From the NCBI GenBank assembly GCA_963699175.1, contig OY969418.1:3224001-3288000 (forward strand): DNA of 64,000 bases, in the 5' to 3' direction. Each line of letters starts with the position of its first letter. The first letter of the stretch is position 1. A program made the translations under genes and the position numbers. Positions 40,057-48,534 of the stretch are shown here, piece after piece. The notes beneath the pieces are model-generated. The model was not told the DNA's origin and made no database searches. It worked only from the letters and a program-made list of their open reading frames with translations. The stretch comes from JACPYM01 sp963699175. GTDB taxonomy: Bacteria; Acidobacteriota; Blastocatellia; RBC074.

Positions 40057-40878
40057 ATGAAGCGCGCGTTTTATCAGAAGATGGTTGTCACACTGCTGGC
40101 GTGGAGCGCGGCCCTGCTCGTGTTCTTTCCCATTGCCTGGATGCTGCTGGCAAGCTTTAAGACAGAGATTGATGCTGTCACAACGCCTCCACTGATAGTT
40201 TTCAAACCGACGCTTGAAAACTACGCAGCAGTTCAGCAGCGCGCCAACTACCTCAAGTCCGCGACCAATAGCATTTTGATTTCAGGCGGCGCGACGCTGC
40301 TGGCGCTGCTGCTCGCGATTCCCGCTGCCTACTCGATGGCCTTCTTTCCAACCAAGCGCACGCGCGACACTTTGCTGTGGATGCTATCCACCAAGATGCT
40401 GCCGCCCGTGGGTGTGCTCGTGCCGATTTACATCCTGTTTCGCAATTTCGGGCTGATTGATACGCGAATCGGCCTGATCATCATTTACGCCTTGATCAAT
40501 TTGCCGATTGTCGTCTGGCTGCTTTACACATTTTTCAAAGAGGTGCCCAAGGATATTCTCGAAGCCGGTCGGATGGACGGCGCAACGCCCAGGCAAGAGC
40601 TACTTTCCCTATTGATGCCGCTTGCCCTGCCCGGCGTGGCCTCGACCGCGCTGCTCTCGATCATCCTGTGTTGGAACGAAGCGTTTTGGAGTTTGAACCT
40701 GACGACCTCAGACGCGGCGCCGCTGACGGCTTTCATCGCCTCTTTTTCAGCACCTGAAGGTTTGTTCTGGGCCAAACTCTCCGCTGCTTCGTCGCTGGCA
40801 ATCGCGCCTATTCTGATCTTTGGTTGGCTGAGCCAGCGCCAGCTCGTGCGTGGCCTGACCTTCGGTGCGGTCAAGTAA
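40057..40878 (+). CDS. ABC transporter permease, polyol type (2)
   Basis: A 273-residue inner-membrane permease of the MalG type: N-terminal segment LLAWSAALLVFFPIAWMLLASFK, six hydrophobic stretches and the EAA loop EAGRMDGATPRQELLSLLMPLALPG. It works with the preceding permease and the ATPase 11 bases downstream. The wording of the N-terminus is close to SmoG/MtlG of sorbitol/mannitol systems. The spacing to both neighbours shows tight co-translation. Confidence 0.9.
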   Translation: MKRAFYQKMVVTLLAWSAALLVFFPIAWMLLASFKTEIDAVTTPPLIVFKPTLENYAAVQQRANYLKSATNSILISGGATLLALLLAIPAAYSMAFFPTKRTRDTLLWMLSTKMLPPVGVLVPIYILFRNFGLIDTRIGLIIIYALINLPIVVWLLYTFFKEVPKDILEAGRMDGATPRQELLSLLMPLALPGVASTALLSIILCWNEAFWSLNLTTSDAAPLTAFIASFSAPEGLFWAKLSAASSLAIAPILIFGWLSQRQLVRGLTFGAVK

Positions 40879-40889
40879 CGGGAGATTCA

Positions 40890-41963
40890 ATGGCAACCGT
40901 CACACTACGCAACATCCGCAAAAGCTTCGGCGATTTGGAAGTCATCAAAGGTGTCAACCTCGAGATCGAAGACCGCAGCTTCGTGGTGTTTGTCGGCCCG
41001 TCGGGCTGCGGGAAATCAACGCTGCTGCGCCTGATTGCGGGGCTTGAAGAGATCAGCTCGGGCGATCTGCTGATTGACGGCGCAAGAGTCAACGACGCGC
41101 CGCCTGACAAACGCGGACTGGCAATGGTCTTTCAAAGTTATGCGCTTTACCCGCATATGACCGTGGCCGACAACATGGCTTTCAGTTTGCGGCTGGCGGG
41201 CGTCCCCAAAGCCGAGCGAGACAAGAAAGTTATTGAAGCCGCCAGAATACTTCAGCTCGAAGCGCTGCTCGGGCGTAAGCCAAAGGAACTTTCCGGCGGC
41301 CAGCGCCAACGCGTAGCCATCGGGCGCGCCATTGTGCGCCAGCCGAAAGTCTTCCTGTTTGATGAACCGCTCTCCAATCTGGACGCGGGTCTGCGCGTGC
41401 AGATGCGCCTGGAGATTGCGCGTCTGCACGAAAGCTTAAACACAACGATGATCTACGTGACACACGATCAGGTCGAGGCGATGACTCTTGCCGATAAGAT
41501 CGTCGTGCTCAAGGACGGTGTCATCGAACAGGTCGGCGCGCCGCTGGAGCTTTATCACCACCCGAAGAATCTGTTTGTCGCAGGCTTCATTGGCTCGCCC
41601 AAGATGAACTTGTTGCCGGCGCGTGTAAAGGCCGTGAGTGAAGCTGGTATTGCTGTCACACTGCCCGGCGTCGGCGAGTTGCACGTGCCAGCGCGACCAG
41701 ACGGCTTGAAACCGGAGGAGCCGGTCACAGTAGGTGTGCGGGCTGAGCATCCGGCGTTAAACCCGCAAGGGCAATTTCAGGGACAAGTGTCGGTGGCCGA
41801 GCGGCTCGGCAATGAAACTTACCTCTATGTTCAACTCGAAGGCGGCCAGATGTTGACCATCGCAACCAACGGCGACAGCCCTGCGCGTGTCCATGACCGC
41901 GTGGCTGTCCAGATTCAGGGCAAAGACTGCCACTTGTTCAACTCTGCGGGCGAAGCAATCTGA
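40890..41963 (+). CDS. ABC transporter ATP-binding protein, polyol type (UgpC/MalK-like)
   Basis: A 357-residue ATPase: Walker A GPSGCGKST at 36-44, Q-loop MVFQSYALYPHMTV, signature LSGGQRQR, Walker B VFLFDEPLSNLD, and H-loop YVTHDQ. The C-terminal about 120 residues form the OB-type TOBE regulatory domain (VGVRAEHPAL). The start ATG 40890 has GGGAG 7 bases upstream; the open frame extends into the preceding permease. It energises import with the two permeases. The stop is followed after 6 bases by a 25-bp perfect inverted repeat of GATTTTG units. Confidence 0.92.
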   Translation: MATVTLRNIRKSFGDLEVIKGVNLEIEDRSFVVFVGPSGCGKSTLLRLIAGLEEISSGDLLIDGARVNDAPPDKRGLAMVFQSYALYPHMTVADNMAFSLRLAGVPKAERDKKVIEAARILQLEALLGRKPKELSGGQRQRVAIGRAIVRQPKVFLFDEPLSNLDAGLRVQMRLEIARLHESLNTTMIYVTHDQVEAMTLADKIVVLKDGVIEQVGAPLELYHHPKNLFVAGFIGSPKMNLLPARVKAVSEAGIAVTLPGVGELHVPARPDGLKPEEPVTVGVRAEHPALNPQGQFQGQVSVAERLGNETYLYVQLEGGQMLTIATNGDSPARVHDRVAVQIQGKDCHLFNSAGEAI

Positions 41964-41969
41964 TTTTTC

Positions 41970-42064
41970 GATTTTGGATTTTAGATTTTGGATTGCTGCT
42001 TTCTGTTGGCAGGCCTATTTGCCTATAGCAAGCTCCCAAAATCCAAAATCTAAAATCCAAAATC
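41970..42064. repeat. 25-bp perfect inverted repeat of GATTTTG units
   Basis: Left arm 41970-41994 (GATTTTGGATTTTAGATTTT...) and right arm 42040-42064 are exact reverse complements with a 45-base loop. The unit is the same as the repeats around the S23 gene 2.9 kb upstream. It lies between the ATPase and the SDR gene of the polyol operon and may form a stable RNA hairpin there. Confidence 0.85.
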
Positions 42065-42079
42065 TAAACGGAGGTCGTT

Positions 42080-42850
42080 ATGTATCTCGAAAAATATGAT
42101 CTTTCAAAGCGCGTTGCAGTGATTACCGGTGGCGGTCGCAATATTGGCCTCGCCTGCGCGCAGGCGCTGGCCGAAGCGGGCGCTACAATCGTGATTGCAG
42201 AAATAGACCCGGCAGTAGCCGCCGCCGGTCAGAGCGAACTAGCCAAAGCTGGCTTCACCGCTGACGTGTTGCAGCTGGATGTTACCAAACCGGCGGACGT
42301 GACCACCGCCGCCGATCAAATAGTCCAGCAGCACGGCGGCGTTGACATACTGGTTTGCAACGCTGGCATTGCCTTTAACACGCCAGCCGAGGAGATGACA
42401 GATGAGCAATGGTTGAAGGTGATAGATATAAACCTCAACGGCGTTTTCTGGTGCTGCCGCGCCTTTGGCCGCCACATGCTGCAAGCGGGCCGAGGCAGCA
42501 TCATCAATGTAGGTTCTATGTCGGGCATCATCGCCAACAAACCACAGCCACAGAGCCACTACAACGCGTCGAAAGCGGCCGTGCACTTGTTGACCAAGTC
42601 GTTGGCGGCTGAATGGGCTGCGCGCGGCGTGCGAGTCAATGCTGTCGCGCCGACTTACATCGAAACGGCGATGACGCGCCGCGGCATGGATAATCCCGAA
42701 TGGTTCGCCACCTGGTTGGAGATGACGCCGATGCACCGCGTCGGGCAACCGCCAGAAATTGCCTCAGTCGTGTTGTTTCTCGCCTCAGACGCCTCAAGCC
42801 TGATGACCGGTAGTATTGTGCTCGCCGATGGTGGTTACACTTGCTGGTAA
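42080..42850 (+). CDS. SDR-family dehydrogenase (probable polyol dehydrogenase)
   Basis: A 256-residue classical short-chain dehydrogenase: cofactor motif TGGGRNIG at 16-23, NNAG-type NAGIA at 94-98, Asn118, Ser146, Tyr161 and Lys165 as the catalytic set, and a C-terminal DGGYTCW. Asp/Glu at the end of the second strand (AEIDP, 40-44) suggests NAD(H) preference. In the context of a polyol transporter it probably oxidises the imported sugar alcohol to a ketose; the exact polyol is not determined. GGAGGT lies 7 bases before the ATG, directly after the inverted repeat. Confidence 0.88.
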   Translation: MYLEKYDLSKRVAVITGGGRNIGLACAQALAEAGATIVIAEIDPAVAAAGQSELAKAGFTADVLQLDVTKPADVTTAADQIVQQHGGVDILVCNAGIAFNTPAEEMTDEQWLKVIDINLNGVFWCCRAFGRHMLQAGRGSIINVGSMSGIIANKPQPQSHYNASKAAVHLLTKSLAAEWAARGVRVNAVAPTYIETAMTRRGMDNPEWFATWLEMTPMHRVGQPPEIASVVLFLASDASSLMTGSIVLADGGYTCW

Positions 42851-42878
42851 ATAAACTCGCTGAATTGCCGGAGGAAAC

Positions 42879-43355
42879 ATGAACGATTCGATCTTACGTC
42901 AAAGTCTCGCTGAACTGCTACGTGGCGGGCAGGCGCACCTGACGCCACAGCAAGCGTTGGCTGAGCTGAATCCAGCGTTGCGCAACGTGCGACCGGCAAG
43001 CGGTGGTCATTCAGTTTGGGAAGAGTTGGAGCACATGCGGCTTGCGCAAGAAGACATCCTGCGTTACACGCTCGACGCAAACTGGGTTTCGCCGCCCTTT
43101 CCCGAAGGCTACTGGCCGACAGCAACCGATCAACTGACAGATGAGGCTTGGTCGGCTTCGGTCAAGGCGTTCTTCGCTGATCTCGAAGAGGTCGTCAAGC
43201 TGGCGCAGGACGCGAAGGTGGATCTGACCGCAGAGATTCCACACGGGCAGGGACACACTTATCTACGCGAAATTCTGTTGGTCGCGGATCACAATGCTTA
43301 TCACCTCGGCCAAATCGTTCAGATACGCAGGGCCCTCGGCGCTTGGGCTAGCTAG
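42879..43355 (+). CDS. DinB-family protein
   Basis: A 158-residue DinB_2-type helical bundle with the expected metal ligands: HSVWEELEHMRLAQEDIL (His near 44 and 52) and DHNAYHLGQIVQIRR (His near 138 and 142). GGAGGAAAC precedes the ATG. It follows the SDR gene by 28 bases. The family includes metal-dependent thiol transferases; no substrate can be named. It is a distant relative of the DinB-like protein at 33352. Confidence 0.85.
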   Translation: MNDSILRQSLAELLRGGQAHLTPQQALAELNPALRNVRPASGGHSVWEELEHMRLAQEDILRYTLDANWVSPPFPEGYWPTATDQLTDEAWSASVKAFFADLEEVVKLAQDAKVDLTAEIPHGQGHTYLREILLVADHNAYHLGQIVQIRRALGAWAS

Positions 43356-43366
43356 GGAGTAACCGC

Positions 43367-44164
43367 TTACCAGCGATAGAGCGCGCAAACAGTCTCATAG
43401 CCTTGCTCATCGGCGATGCGTTCCAATTCGTCCACTTGTGCTTGCCAGCCGTCCAGTTCGGCTTGTAAGCGAGCGTGTTCCTCCGGCGTCAAATCGTCCA
43501 GCTGTTCACGTCGCCAGAGTTCTTGGCGAACGGCAGTGCAGTAGAGCCGCGCTCGTGGCAAATCCGGCTCTTCGACGAAGCCGAATCGCTGGTGCCAGCG
43601 GCGGCTCGCGTCGTTGCCAATGTGGTAGCGACTCATCAAGCGCGCTTCTCCGTAGAGATGCAGATGATTGACAGCTTCGGCAACGAGGGCAGTAGCGACG
43701 CCTCGTCCGTGCCACGCCGGATGCACGAAGAGCAAGTCCAACCGCGCGCTGCTCTGACCTGCGCTGAGTAAGGCCGCGCCGATAAGCTTTTCTGCGTCGT
43801 GAGGGTCAATCGCCACACGTGAGGCTGCGAGCGGGTTGCCACGTTCGCCGGAGAAGTGTTCGTCGAGCACACGGCGGGCAGCTTGCTCCAACTTGGCGTC
43901 AGTGTAATCGCAATACTCGATGGTTGTGCCAAAGGCGGCGACGTAGGCTTCGATCAGCTTGTCAGCATCGGCGCTTTGCGCGGGTCGCAAGCGGCAAGGC
44001 GTATTGATAGGGTGCGACGCGACTCTCAGCGTGGTAATGACCGGATGATCACGCGGCGTGAAATGCGCCTGGCCATCGTAATACTCGCATTTCCAACCAG
44101 GCTCGAAGGGCAACAGTTCATACTCTTCCACGCTCATCGGCACGTGGCGGCTTTGCATTGGCAT
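43367..44164 (-). CDS. GNAT acetyltransferase with extra N-terminal and C-terminal segments
   Basis: A 265-residue protein. The GNAT core spans about 55-215: CRLRPAQSADADKLIEAYVAAF, LDLLFVHPAWHGRGVATALVAEAV (acetyl-CoA loop) and RYHIGNDASRRWHQRFGFVEE. Residues 9-38 (MSVEEYELLPFEPGWKCEYYDGQ...) resemble the start of Uma2-type proteins and look like an added piece. The C-terminal 45 residues form a charged helix (LTPEEHARLQAELDGWQAQVDELE) that may be a coiled coil. Last gene of an mtnA-NYN-GNAT run, 12 bases after the NYN gene. Confidence 0.82.
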   Translation of the reverse strand: MPMQSRHVPMSVEEYELLPFEPGWKCEYYDGQAHFTPRDHPVITTLRVASHPINTPCRLRPAQSADADKLIEAYVAAFGTTIEYCDYTDAKLEQAARRVLDEHFSGERGNPLAASRVAIDPHDAEKLIGAALLSAGQSSARLDLLFVHPAWHGRGVATALVAEAVNHLHLYGEARLMSRYHIGNDASRRWHQRFGFVEEPDLPRARLYCTAVRQELWRREQLDDLTPEEHARLQAELDGWQAQVDELERIADEQGYETVCALYRW

Positions 44165-44176
44165 GGCAAACAGACC

Positions 44177-45001
44177 TTACAACTGCGCCACCAAATCAAT
44201 ATCCGCCGCGCGAAAGCCTTTGTCATTCTCCGCGCGCACCAACTTGAATTCAAAAATAAATCGGCGGCTGGGTAATTCCATCGGGCTGGCCTCCTGCGGC
44301 AAGTTGGTGTCGTGAAACCAAGCCGTGCCGTAGGGCGAATCGGGATGTTTGGCGTCGGTCATCCAGAGGTTTTCATCAATGTGTTTGAGGTAACGGAAAA
44401 AGCCGAAGTCGTTCTTGTGGTAATAGCAGATGCCGCGCACGCGGTGGCCGAGTTCGCCCCATTCATTGGCCTCCCCGTTCTCGTTATCAATCGGCAGTAA
44501 ATTTGGAATCAGATAGCCGGACAGGAACATATCGGCTTCGCGCCGCAGTTCGTGCGAGACGTTGTCGAAGGCGGCGACTTCGACGCGACAGCCCTTGTTC
44601 TGCAAGGCGCGCACGACCTGCACGAAATCACCATCGCCCGTCACCAACAAAACGCGGTCAAGGTTGGCGGATTGCAGCAAGGCGTCTACGGCGAGGTCTA
44701 AATCGGCATTGGCTTTGGCGACACGGTTGCCGTCTTCGTCCTCGAACCATTTGACCTCTTTCTGAATCACCTTGTAGCCGAAATCACGCAGCACCGAATA
44801 GAAGCTATTAGTGCGATTGCGATAATAAGTGTCGCGGCGCGCTTTGTCGGCGTCGTAGCTGACATAGGCGTTGAGCCGCATTGCCTCGGCTCCATCACGA
44901 CAAGCGAATTCGCGCAGGATTTCGTAGCCCATGCCGTAGCCGCCATTGCGATTGATGTTGGCTACGTCCACATACACGCCGACGCGTGAGTTTGATCTCA
45001 T
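44177..45001 (-). CDS. NYN-domain (LabA/DUF88) nuclease-like protein with C-terminal OB-like domain
   Basis: A 274-residue protein. Residues 5-160 are a NYN/PIN-like domain with the acidic set VYVDVANINR (Asp12), NADLDLAVDALL and LLVTGDGDFVQVVRAL, the pattern of LabA/MARF1-type RNases. Residues about 185-270 (GICYYHKNDFGFFRYLKHI, SRRFIFEFKLVRAENDKGFRAADI) read as a cold-shock/OB-type fold that could bind RNA. GGAGAG lies 9 bases before the ATG. It lies 17 bases after mtnA; the link to methionine salvage, if any, is unknown. Confidence 0.85.
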   Translation of the reverse strand: MRSNSRVGVYVDVANINRNGGYGMGYEILREFACRDGAEAMRLNAYVSYDADKARRDTYYRNRTNSFYSVLRDFGYKVIQKEVKWFEDEDGNRVAKANADLDLAVDALLQSANLDRVLLVTGDGDFVQVVRALQNKGCRVEVAAFDNVSHELRREADMFLSGYLIPNLLPIDNENGEANEWGELGHRVRGICYYHKNDFGFFRYLKHIDENLWMTDAKHPDSPYGTAWFHDTNLPQEASPMELPSRRFIFEFKLVRAENDKGFRAADIDLVAQL

Positions 45002-45018
45002 GACTAGCTTCTCTCCTA

Positions 45019-46065
45019 CTAAACGCTCGCTGCCAGACGCTGCAAGCTTTCTTGATATGGTGGGCGCGCGATGCCGCGCTCGGTGATGATGGCGGCGACG
45101 TAGCGATTGGGTGTCACGTCGAAAGCGGGGTTGGCAATCTGTACGCCTTCCGGCGCGAGTTGGACGTCTTTGACGTGCGTGACTTCGAGCGGAGCGCGCT
45201 CTTCGATGGGAATGTGCTCGCCGTCGGGGATGCTCAGGTCGAGCGTGGAGATGGGCGCAGCGACGTAGAACGGTAGGTTATTCTCTTTGGCCAGCACGGC
45301 GACGGAGTATGTGCCGATCTTGTTGGCGACATCGCCGTTGGCCGCGATGCGGTCGGCGCCTACGATGATGCAATCAATCTGGCGCGCTTTCATGAAATGG
45401 CCGGCCATGCTGTCAGTAATCAACGTGACCGGGATGTTGTCTTTGTGCAATTCCCAGGCGGTTAGCCGCGCGCCTTGCAGGAAGGGGCGTGTTTCGTCGG
45501 CGTAGACGGCCACCCGCTTGCCCGCTTCGACGGCGGCGCGGATGACGCCGAGCGCTGTGCCGTAGCCGGCGGTGGCCAAGGCCCCGGCATTGCAATGGGT
45601 CAAGACGGTCGCGCCATCGGGGATCAACTCAGCGCCGTGACGGCCCATTGCCTTATTGGCGGCAACATCTTCGTCGTGCATGCGGTTCGCTTCTGCAATG
45701 AAGTGAGCGCGGGTCTCACCCAGCGAAGCTCCTTCATTTTTCAGCTTGGTGTAAAGATTGCGCATCCGCTCGATGGCCCAGAAAAGGTTGACGGCGGTTG
45801 GGCGTGTTGCAGCAAGCACGTCACAGATAAGGTTGAAAGCCCGCTCGAATTCTTGTGGGTCTTCGGTGCGGGTGTCGCGCGCGCCGAGGGCGACGCCCAT
45901 CGCAGCGGCGACACCGATGGCTGGAGCGCCACGCACGACCATCTCTTTGATGGCCCAGGCGACCTCTTCGTAGGTGCGGAAAACCGGGTACAGCTCTTCG
46001 GTCGGCAAGCGTCGCTGATCAATCATCACGACGCCGGTCTCAGTCCATTCCAGTGTCTTAATCAT
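45019..46065 (-). CDS. mtnA: S-methyl-5-thioribose-1-phosphate isomerase
   Basis: A 348-residue aldose-ketose isomerase of the methionine salvage pathway, converting methylthioribose-1-phosphate to methylthioribulose-1-phosphate. Landmarks: RGAPAIGVAAA at 45-55, catalytic Cys158 in THCNAGALAT, Asp238 in GADRIAANGDVANKIGTY, and the late PNRYVAAIITERG. Length and motifs fit MtnA and not the eIF2B alpha/delta relatives. No other salvage gene is in the window. It leads a three-gene minus-strand run. Confidence 0.95.
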   Translation of the reverse strand: MIKTLEWTETGVVMIDQRRLPTEELYPVFRTYEEVAWAIKEMVVRGAPAIGVAAAMGVALGARDTRTEDPQEFERAFNLICDVLAATRPTAVNLFWAIERMRNLYTKLKNEGASLGETRAHFIAEANRMHDEDVAANKAMGRHGAELIPDGATVLTHCNAGALATAGYGTALGVIRAAVEAGKRVAVYADETRPFLQGARLTAWELHKDNIPVTLITDSMAGHFMKARQIDCIIVGADRIAANGDVANKIGTYSVAVLAKENNLPFYVAAPISTLDLSIPDGEHIPIEERAPLEVTHVKDVQLAPEGVQIANPAFDVTPNRYVAAIITERGIARPPYQESLQRLAASV

Positions 46066-46252
46066 AAGTAGAGTCGTTCATTGATGAGGCAACCTGGTGA
46101 CATCACAAGTAGGGCCTCGTCGCACAGTCATATTGCAGATAGAGTGAGATTGCGTAACAGCTTATCAAGCGTGGGAGAGTCTACTGCAAATTGCCGCTTG
46201 CGGGAAAGGCGTGATGAAATGATGAGGCTGACCAAGCACTGACCAAAAAAAA

Positions 46253-46302
46253 CGTCGTAGCGTGGTGAACCGCCCGCGTAAGCGGTTCACCACGCTACGA
46301 CG
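46253..46302. repeat. Perfect 21-bp hairpin upstream of mtnA
   Basis: CGTCGTAGCGTGGTGAACCG... (46253-46273) pairs exactly with 46282-46302, loop of 8 bases. Confidence 0.85.
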
Positions 46303-46462
46303 CCCAAGCACATTGTGGACTGATCAATGTGCGTTGTTTCGGTCAGCTCAAGGGCTGAGCCCCAGGCCGTGGCAGGCTGATCGAAACGCCGGGTTGGAAT
46401 TGGCTGTTACAACCTGGCAAAACTTTTTTCAAAATACGCTGCTTCAATTTCAATCACGAGTT

Positions 46463-46534
46463 GCCAGCGCAGGCAATTGCGCTGGCTGGCCAGGGGCTGA
46501 GCACCTGCAACGCTGTTGCAGGTGCTCAGCCCCT
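46463..46534. repeat. Two adjacent perfect hairpins
   Basis: First: GCCAGCGCA (46463-46471) with TGCGCTGGC (46478-46486). Second: AGGGGCTGAGCACCTGCAAC (46492-46511) with its exact complement at 46515-46534 and a 3-base loop, a 20-bp near-cruciform. Confidence 0.85.
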
Positions 46535-46785
46535 ACGCTGCGCGAAACAGCGCGACCCGATTCCGGTAAGCGCCGGATTTCAGCCGCTACTGCACCCAAT
46601 GGCTGAAGTGGACGCAAACTCGTCTATAAGTGCGCTGCGAAAAATGAATTTTCAATTGTGCTGCTATAAGACTGAAAAAATCGTCCGAAGGGTGAGTCCC
46701 AAGATAAAAATTTTCAGGAAAAATTTGCGCGGCAAAAAAAGTGGAGAAAATGCCGTGTGCAGTAGCCTCTTTAGCCTCGGCTATC

Positions 46786-46791
46786 TATAAT
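46786..46791 (+). promoter_or_regulatory. Candidate -10 box placing transcription start at the sigma gene start codon
   Basis: TATAAT ends 8 bases before the GTG start of the ECF sigma gene. A transcript started the usual 6-8 bases downstream would be leaderless. No good -35 box is visible. Confidence 0.4.
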
Positions 46792-46799
46792 GCCCCGCC

Positions 46800-47417
46800 G
46801 TGAACCCATCCCAGACTGTGGCAGACATCGTGCAGGCACTTAAACAAGGGCAGGAGGTAGAGCAAAATTTCGAATTGCTTTACCGGCACTGTTATGCCCA
46901 GGTCTTTTTTTTCTTCCGGCGAAAAAAAAAATCGGTTGAAGAAGCCCAAGAACTCACCCAGGAGACGTTTTTTTCAGTCTATATAAGCTTGAATCAGTTG
47001 CGGCAGGAGGATCAGTTCACTGTTTGGCTGTATCAGATCGCCCGCCGCACGCTTTATAACCAACGGCAGAAAGAACATGCACAGAAGCGAGCGGGTCAAA
47101 ACCTCCCCTTTGACCGCTTTAGCACAGACGAATTCGACGAGCGATTGTCCCCAGCGGCACGACTCAATGATTCAGTCCATACTCCCCTAGAGTCGTTGCT
47201 TGAGAAAGAGCATATGCAGCAGATACGGGAAGCCATTCAGCAATTGCCCGAACGGGCGCGCCGTTGCCTTGAACTGCGCATTAACGGCGAGTTGCAATAT
47301 CACCAGATCGCGCAAGTGATGGGCATTTCCACCAATACTGTCAAATCGCACCTTAACCAAGCCAGACAACTGCTGCGCAAGCAGTTGGGCGAGTATTTAG
47401 ACGAGCTTGAATTTTGA
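46800..47417 (+). CDS. ECF-type RNA polymerase sigma factor (plus-strand pair)
   Basis: A 205-residue sigma-70-family protein: region 2 at about 25-95 (ELTQETFFSVYISLNQL, FTVWLYQIARRTL) and region 4 at about 140-195 (IREAIQQLPERARRCLELRI, YHQIAQVMGISTNTVKSHLNQARQLLRK). The GTG start has no Shine-Dalgarno sequence, in line with a possible leaderless mRNA. The region 2.1 coding DNA contains an 8-T run (about 46904-46911) and a 10-A run (46922-46931), encoding FFFFRRKKK; such runs are prone to slippage. It is followed 73 bases later by a membrane anti-sigma-like gene. Confidence 0.88.
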   Translation: MNPSQTVADIVQALKQGQEVEQNFELLYRHCYAQVFFFFRRKKKSVEEAQELTQETFFSVYISLNQLRQEDQFTVWLYQIARRTLYNQRQKEHAQKRAGQNLPFDRFSTDEFDERLSPAARLNDSVHTPLESLLEKEHMQQIREAIQQLPERARRCLELRINGELQYHQIAQVMGISTNTVKSHLNQARQLLRKQLGEYLDELEF

Positions 47418-47490
47418 GTATCCAGGGGCGCGGAGATTCAGCAAGGGAGTTCAGCCGATGACGGGCCGAGCTGAACAGAGGGGAATTTAT

Positions 47491-48405
47491 ATGAATGTTA
47501 TTCGACATCAATTTGATAAACATGGCGAGGAGCACCTTAGCGACGCCGAGTTGTTCGAGCTGCAACAGGGCCTATTGTCACCGGCTCGCTTGGCCAGCGT
47601 GCAACAACATTTGTTCGATTGTTTTGAATGTTTGCGGGCCTTCAAAGATGGGAGCGACTTTTTTACTCCGCTACAAACTGATGAAATGATTCCTAGTAAT
47701 GAGCAGATCGAGGCTGGCTGGCAGGAGTTGAAAAAACGTTTGCCATTGTCAGAAGCAAGTTTTCAGGCTGCTCCTGCGGCAGATCCAGTTGCCAGCGCGT
47801 CCAGCGGTTGGTTGCTGCCACTTGCCGCCGGACTGCTTGTCACACTTGGTTTGGCCGGCCTCTTTGTCTGGCGTGGGCGGCAAACGGAAACCCAGCTCGC
47901 GCAAACCTCCGACACTCCGTCACAGCCTTCGACGCAAGCTAGCCCGGCTGCGAGTGCGCGACCAACCGAGACGACGTTTGACCAACGAAGAGCTGTCGGG
48001 CAAGCCAAGCTAGAGTCTCCGCGACCTCACCGGCAAAGTCAGGCGGCTCAGCCACCGTTTTCGACCAGAGAGATGTTTGTCACTTCAGGTGAAAAAGCGG
48101 CTACAGATGTCACTCAACCACAATTGTTGTTTGTGCCTGCTCAGGAAAAAACCTTCAGCGTCAAGTTGAGAATCTACAACCCACTTGGCTACCGCTCCCT
48201 CCGCGTCGAGTTACTCGACAGCCAGCGGCAAGTAGTACGGACGGCGGGCGGCAAAGTGACTAAAGACATGGCAATTGAAGCGGTCTTCGAGCGGGCGGGC
48301 CTGGCGGACGGCAAATACTTCTTGCGGGTGACCGGCTCTCACGGCCAAAACGAGGGTACCGAATCGCTGGAGTCCGTTATCGAAATCACTGCGCGGAGCA
48401 ATTAG
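47491..48405 (+). CDS. Membrane anti-sigma-like protein
   Basis: A 304-residue single-pass protein. The start ATG 47491 is set by AGAGGGGA about 8 bases upstream. The N-terminal cytoplasmic part has a zinc-finger-like HLSDAELFELQQGLLS ... VQQHLFDCFECLRAF (H-x3-C-x2-C). One membrane helix lies at about 107-128 (WLLPLAAGLLVTLGLAGLFVW). A Ser/Thr/Pro/Gln-rich linker (130-200) leads to an extracytoplasmic beta-rich domain (FSVKLRIYNPLGYRSLRVELLDSQ ... GKYFLRVTG). It most likely holds the preceding sigma factor until an envelope signal is sensed. A hairpin follows the stop. Confidence 0.78.
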   Translation: MNVIRHQFDKHGEEHLSDAELFELQQGLLSPARLASVQQHLFDCFECLRAFKDGSDFFTPLQTDEMIPSNEQIEAGWQELKKRLPLSEASFQAAPAADPVASASSGWLLPLAAGLLVTLGLAGLFVWRGRQTETQLAQTSDTPSQPSTQASPAASARPTETTFDQRRAVGQAKLESPRPHRQSQAAQPPFSTREMFVTSGEKAATDVTQPQLLFVPAQEKTFSVKLRIYNPLGYRSLRVELLDSQRQVVRTAGGKVTKDMAIEAVFERAGLADGKYFLRVTGSHGQNEGTESLESVIEITARSN

Positions 48406-48425
48406 AGCGGATTGCAGATCAGCGT

Positions 48426-48448
48426 AGGGCAGGTTCCTAACCTGCCCT
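48426..48448 (+). terminator. Hairpin after the anti-sigma gene
   Basis: AGGGCAGGTT pairs with AACCTGCCCT around a CCT loop. The same palindrome (GTAGGGCAGGTT AAG AACCTGCCCTAC) recurs 50 bases further on, where it was split by the insertion of element C. No T-tract follows. Confidence 0.5.
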
Positions 48449-48534
48449 GGTTTCAATCAATGTTTAGCGAAACCCATGTAGGGCAGGTTAAGAACCTTGT
48501 CATTACCCACATTTTTCGCGTTTAGCGATTTCTG

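Larger units (their letters stand above)
46066..46799. other. Intergenic region rich in perfect hairpins
   Basis: No gene is supported in 730 bases. It contains three separate perfect palindromes (listed next) and AT-rich DNA before the sigma-factor gene. No riboswitch was recognised upstream of mtnA. Confidence 0.5.
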
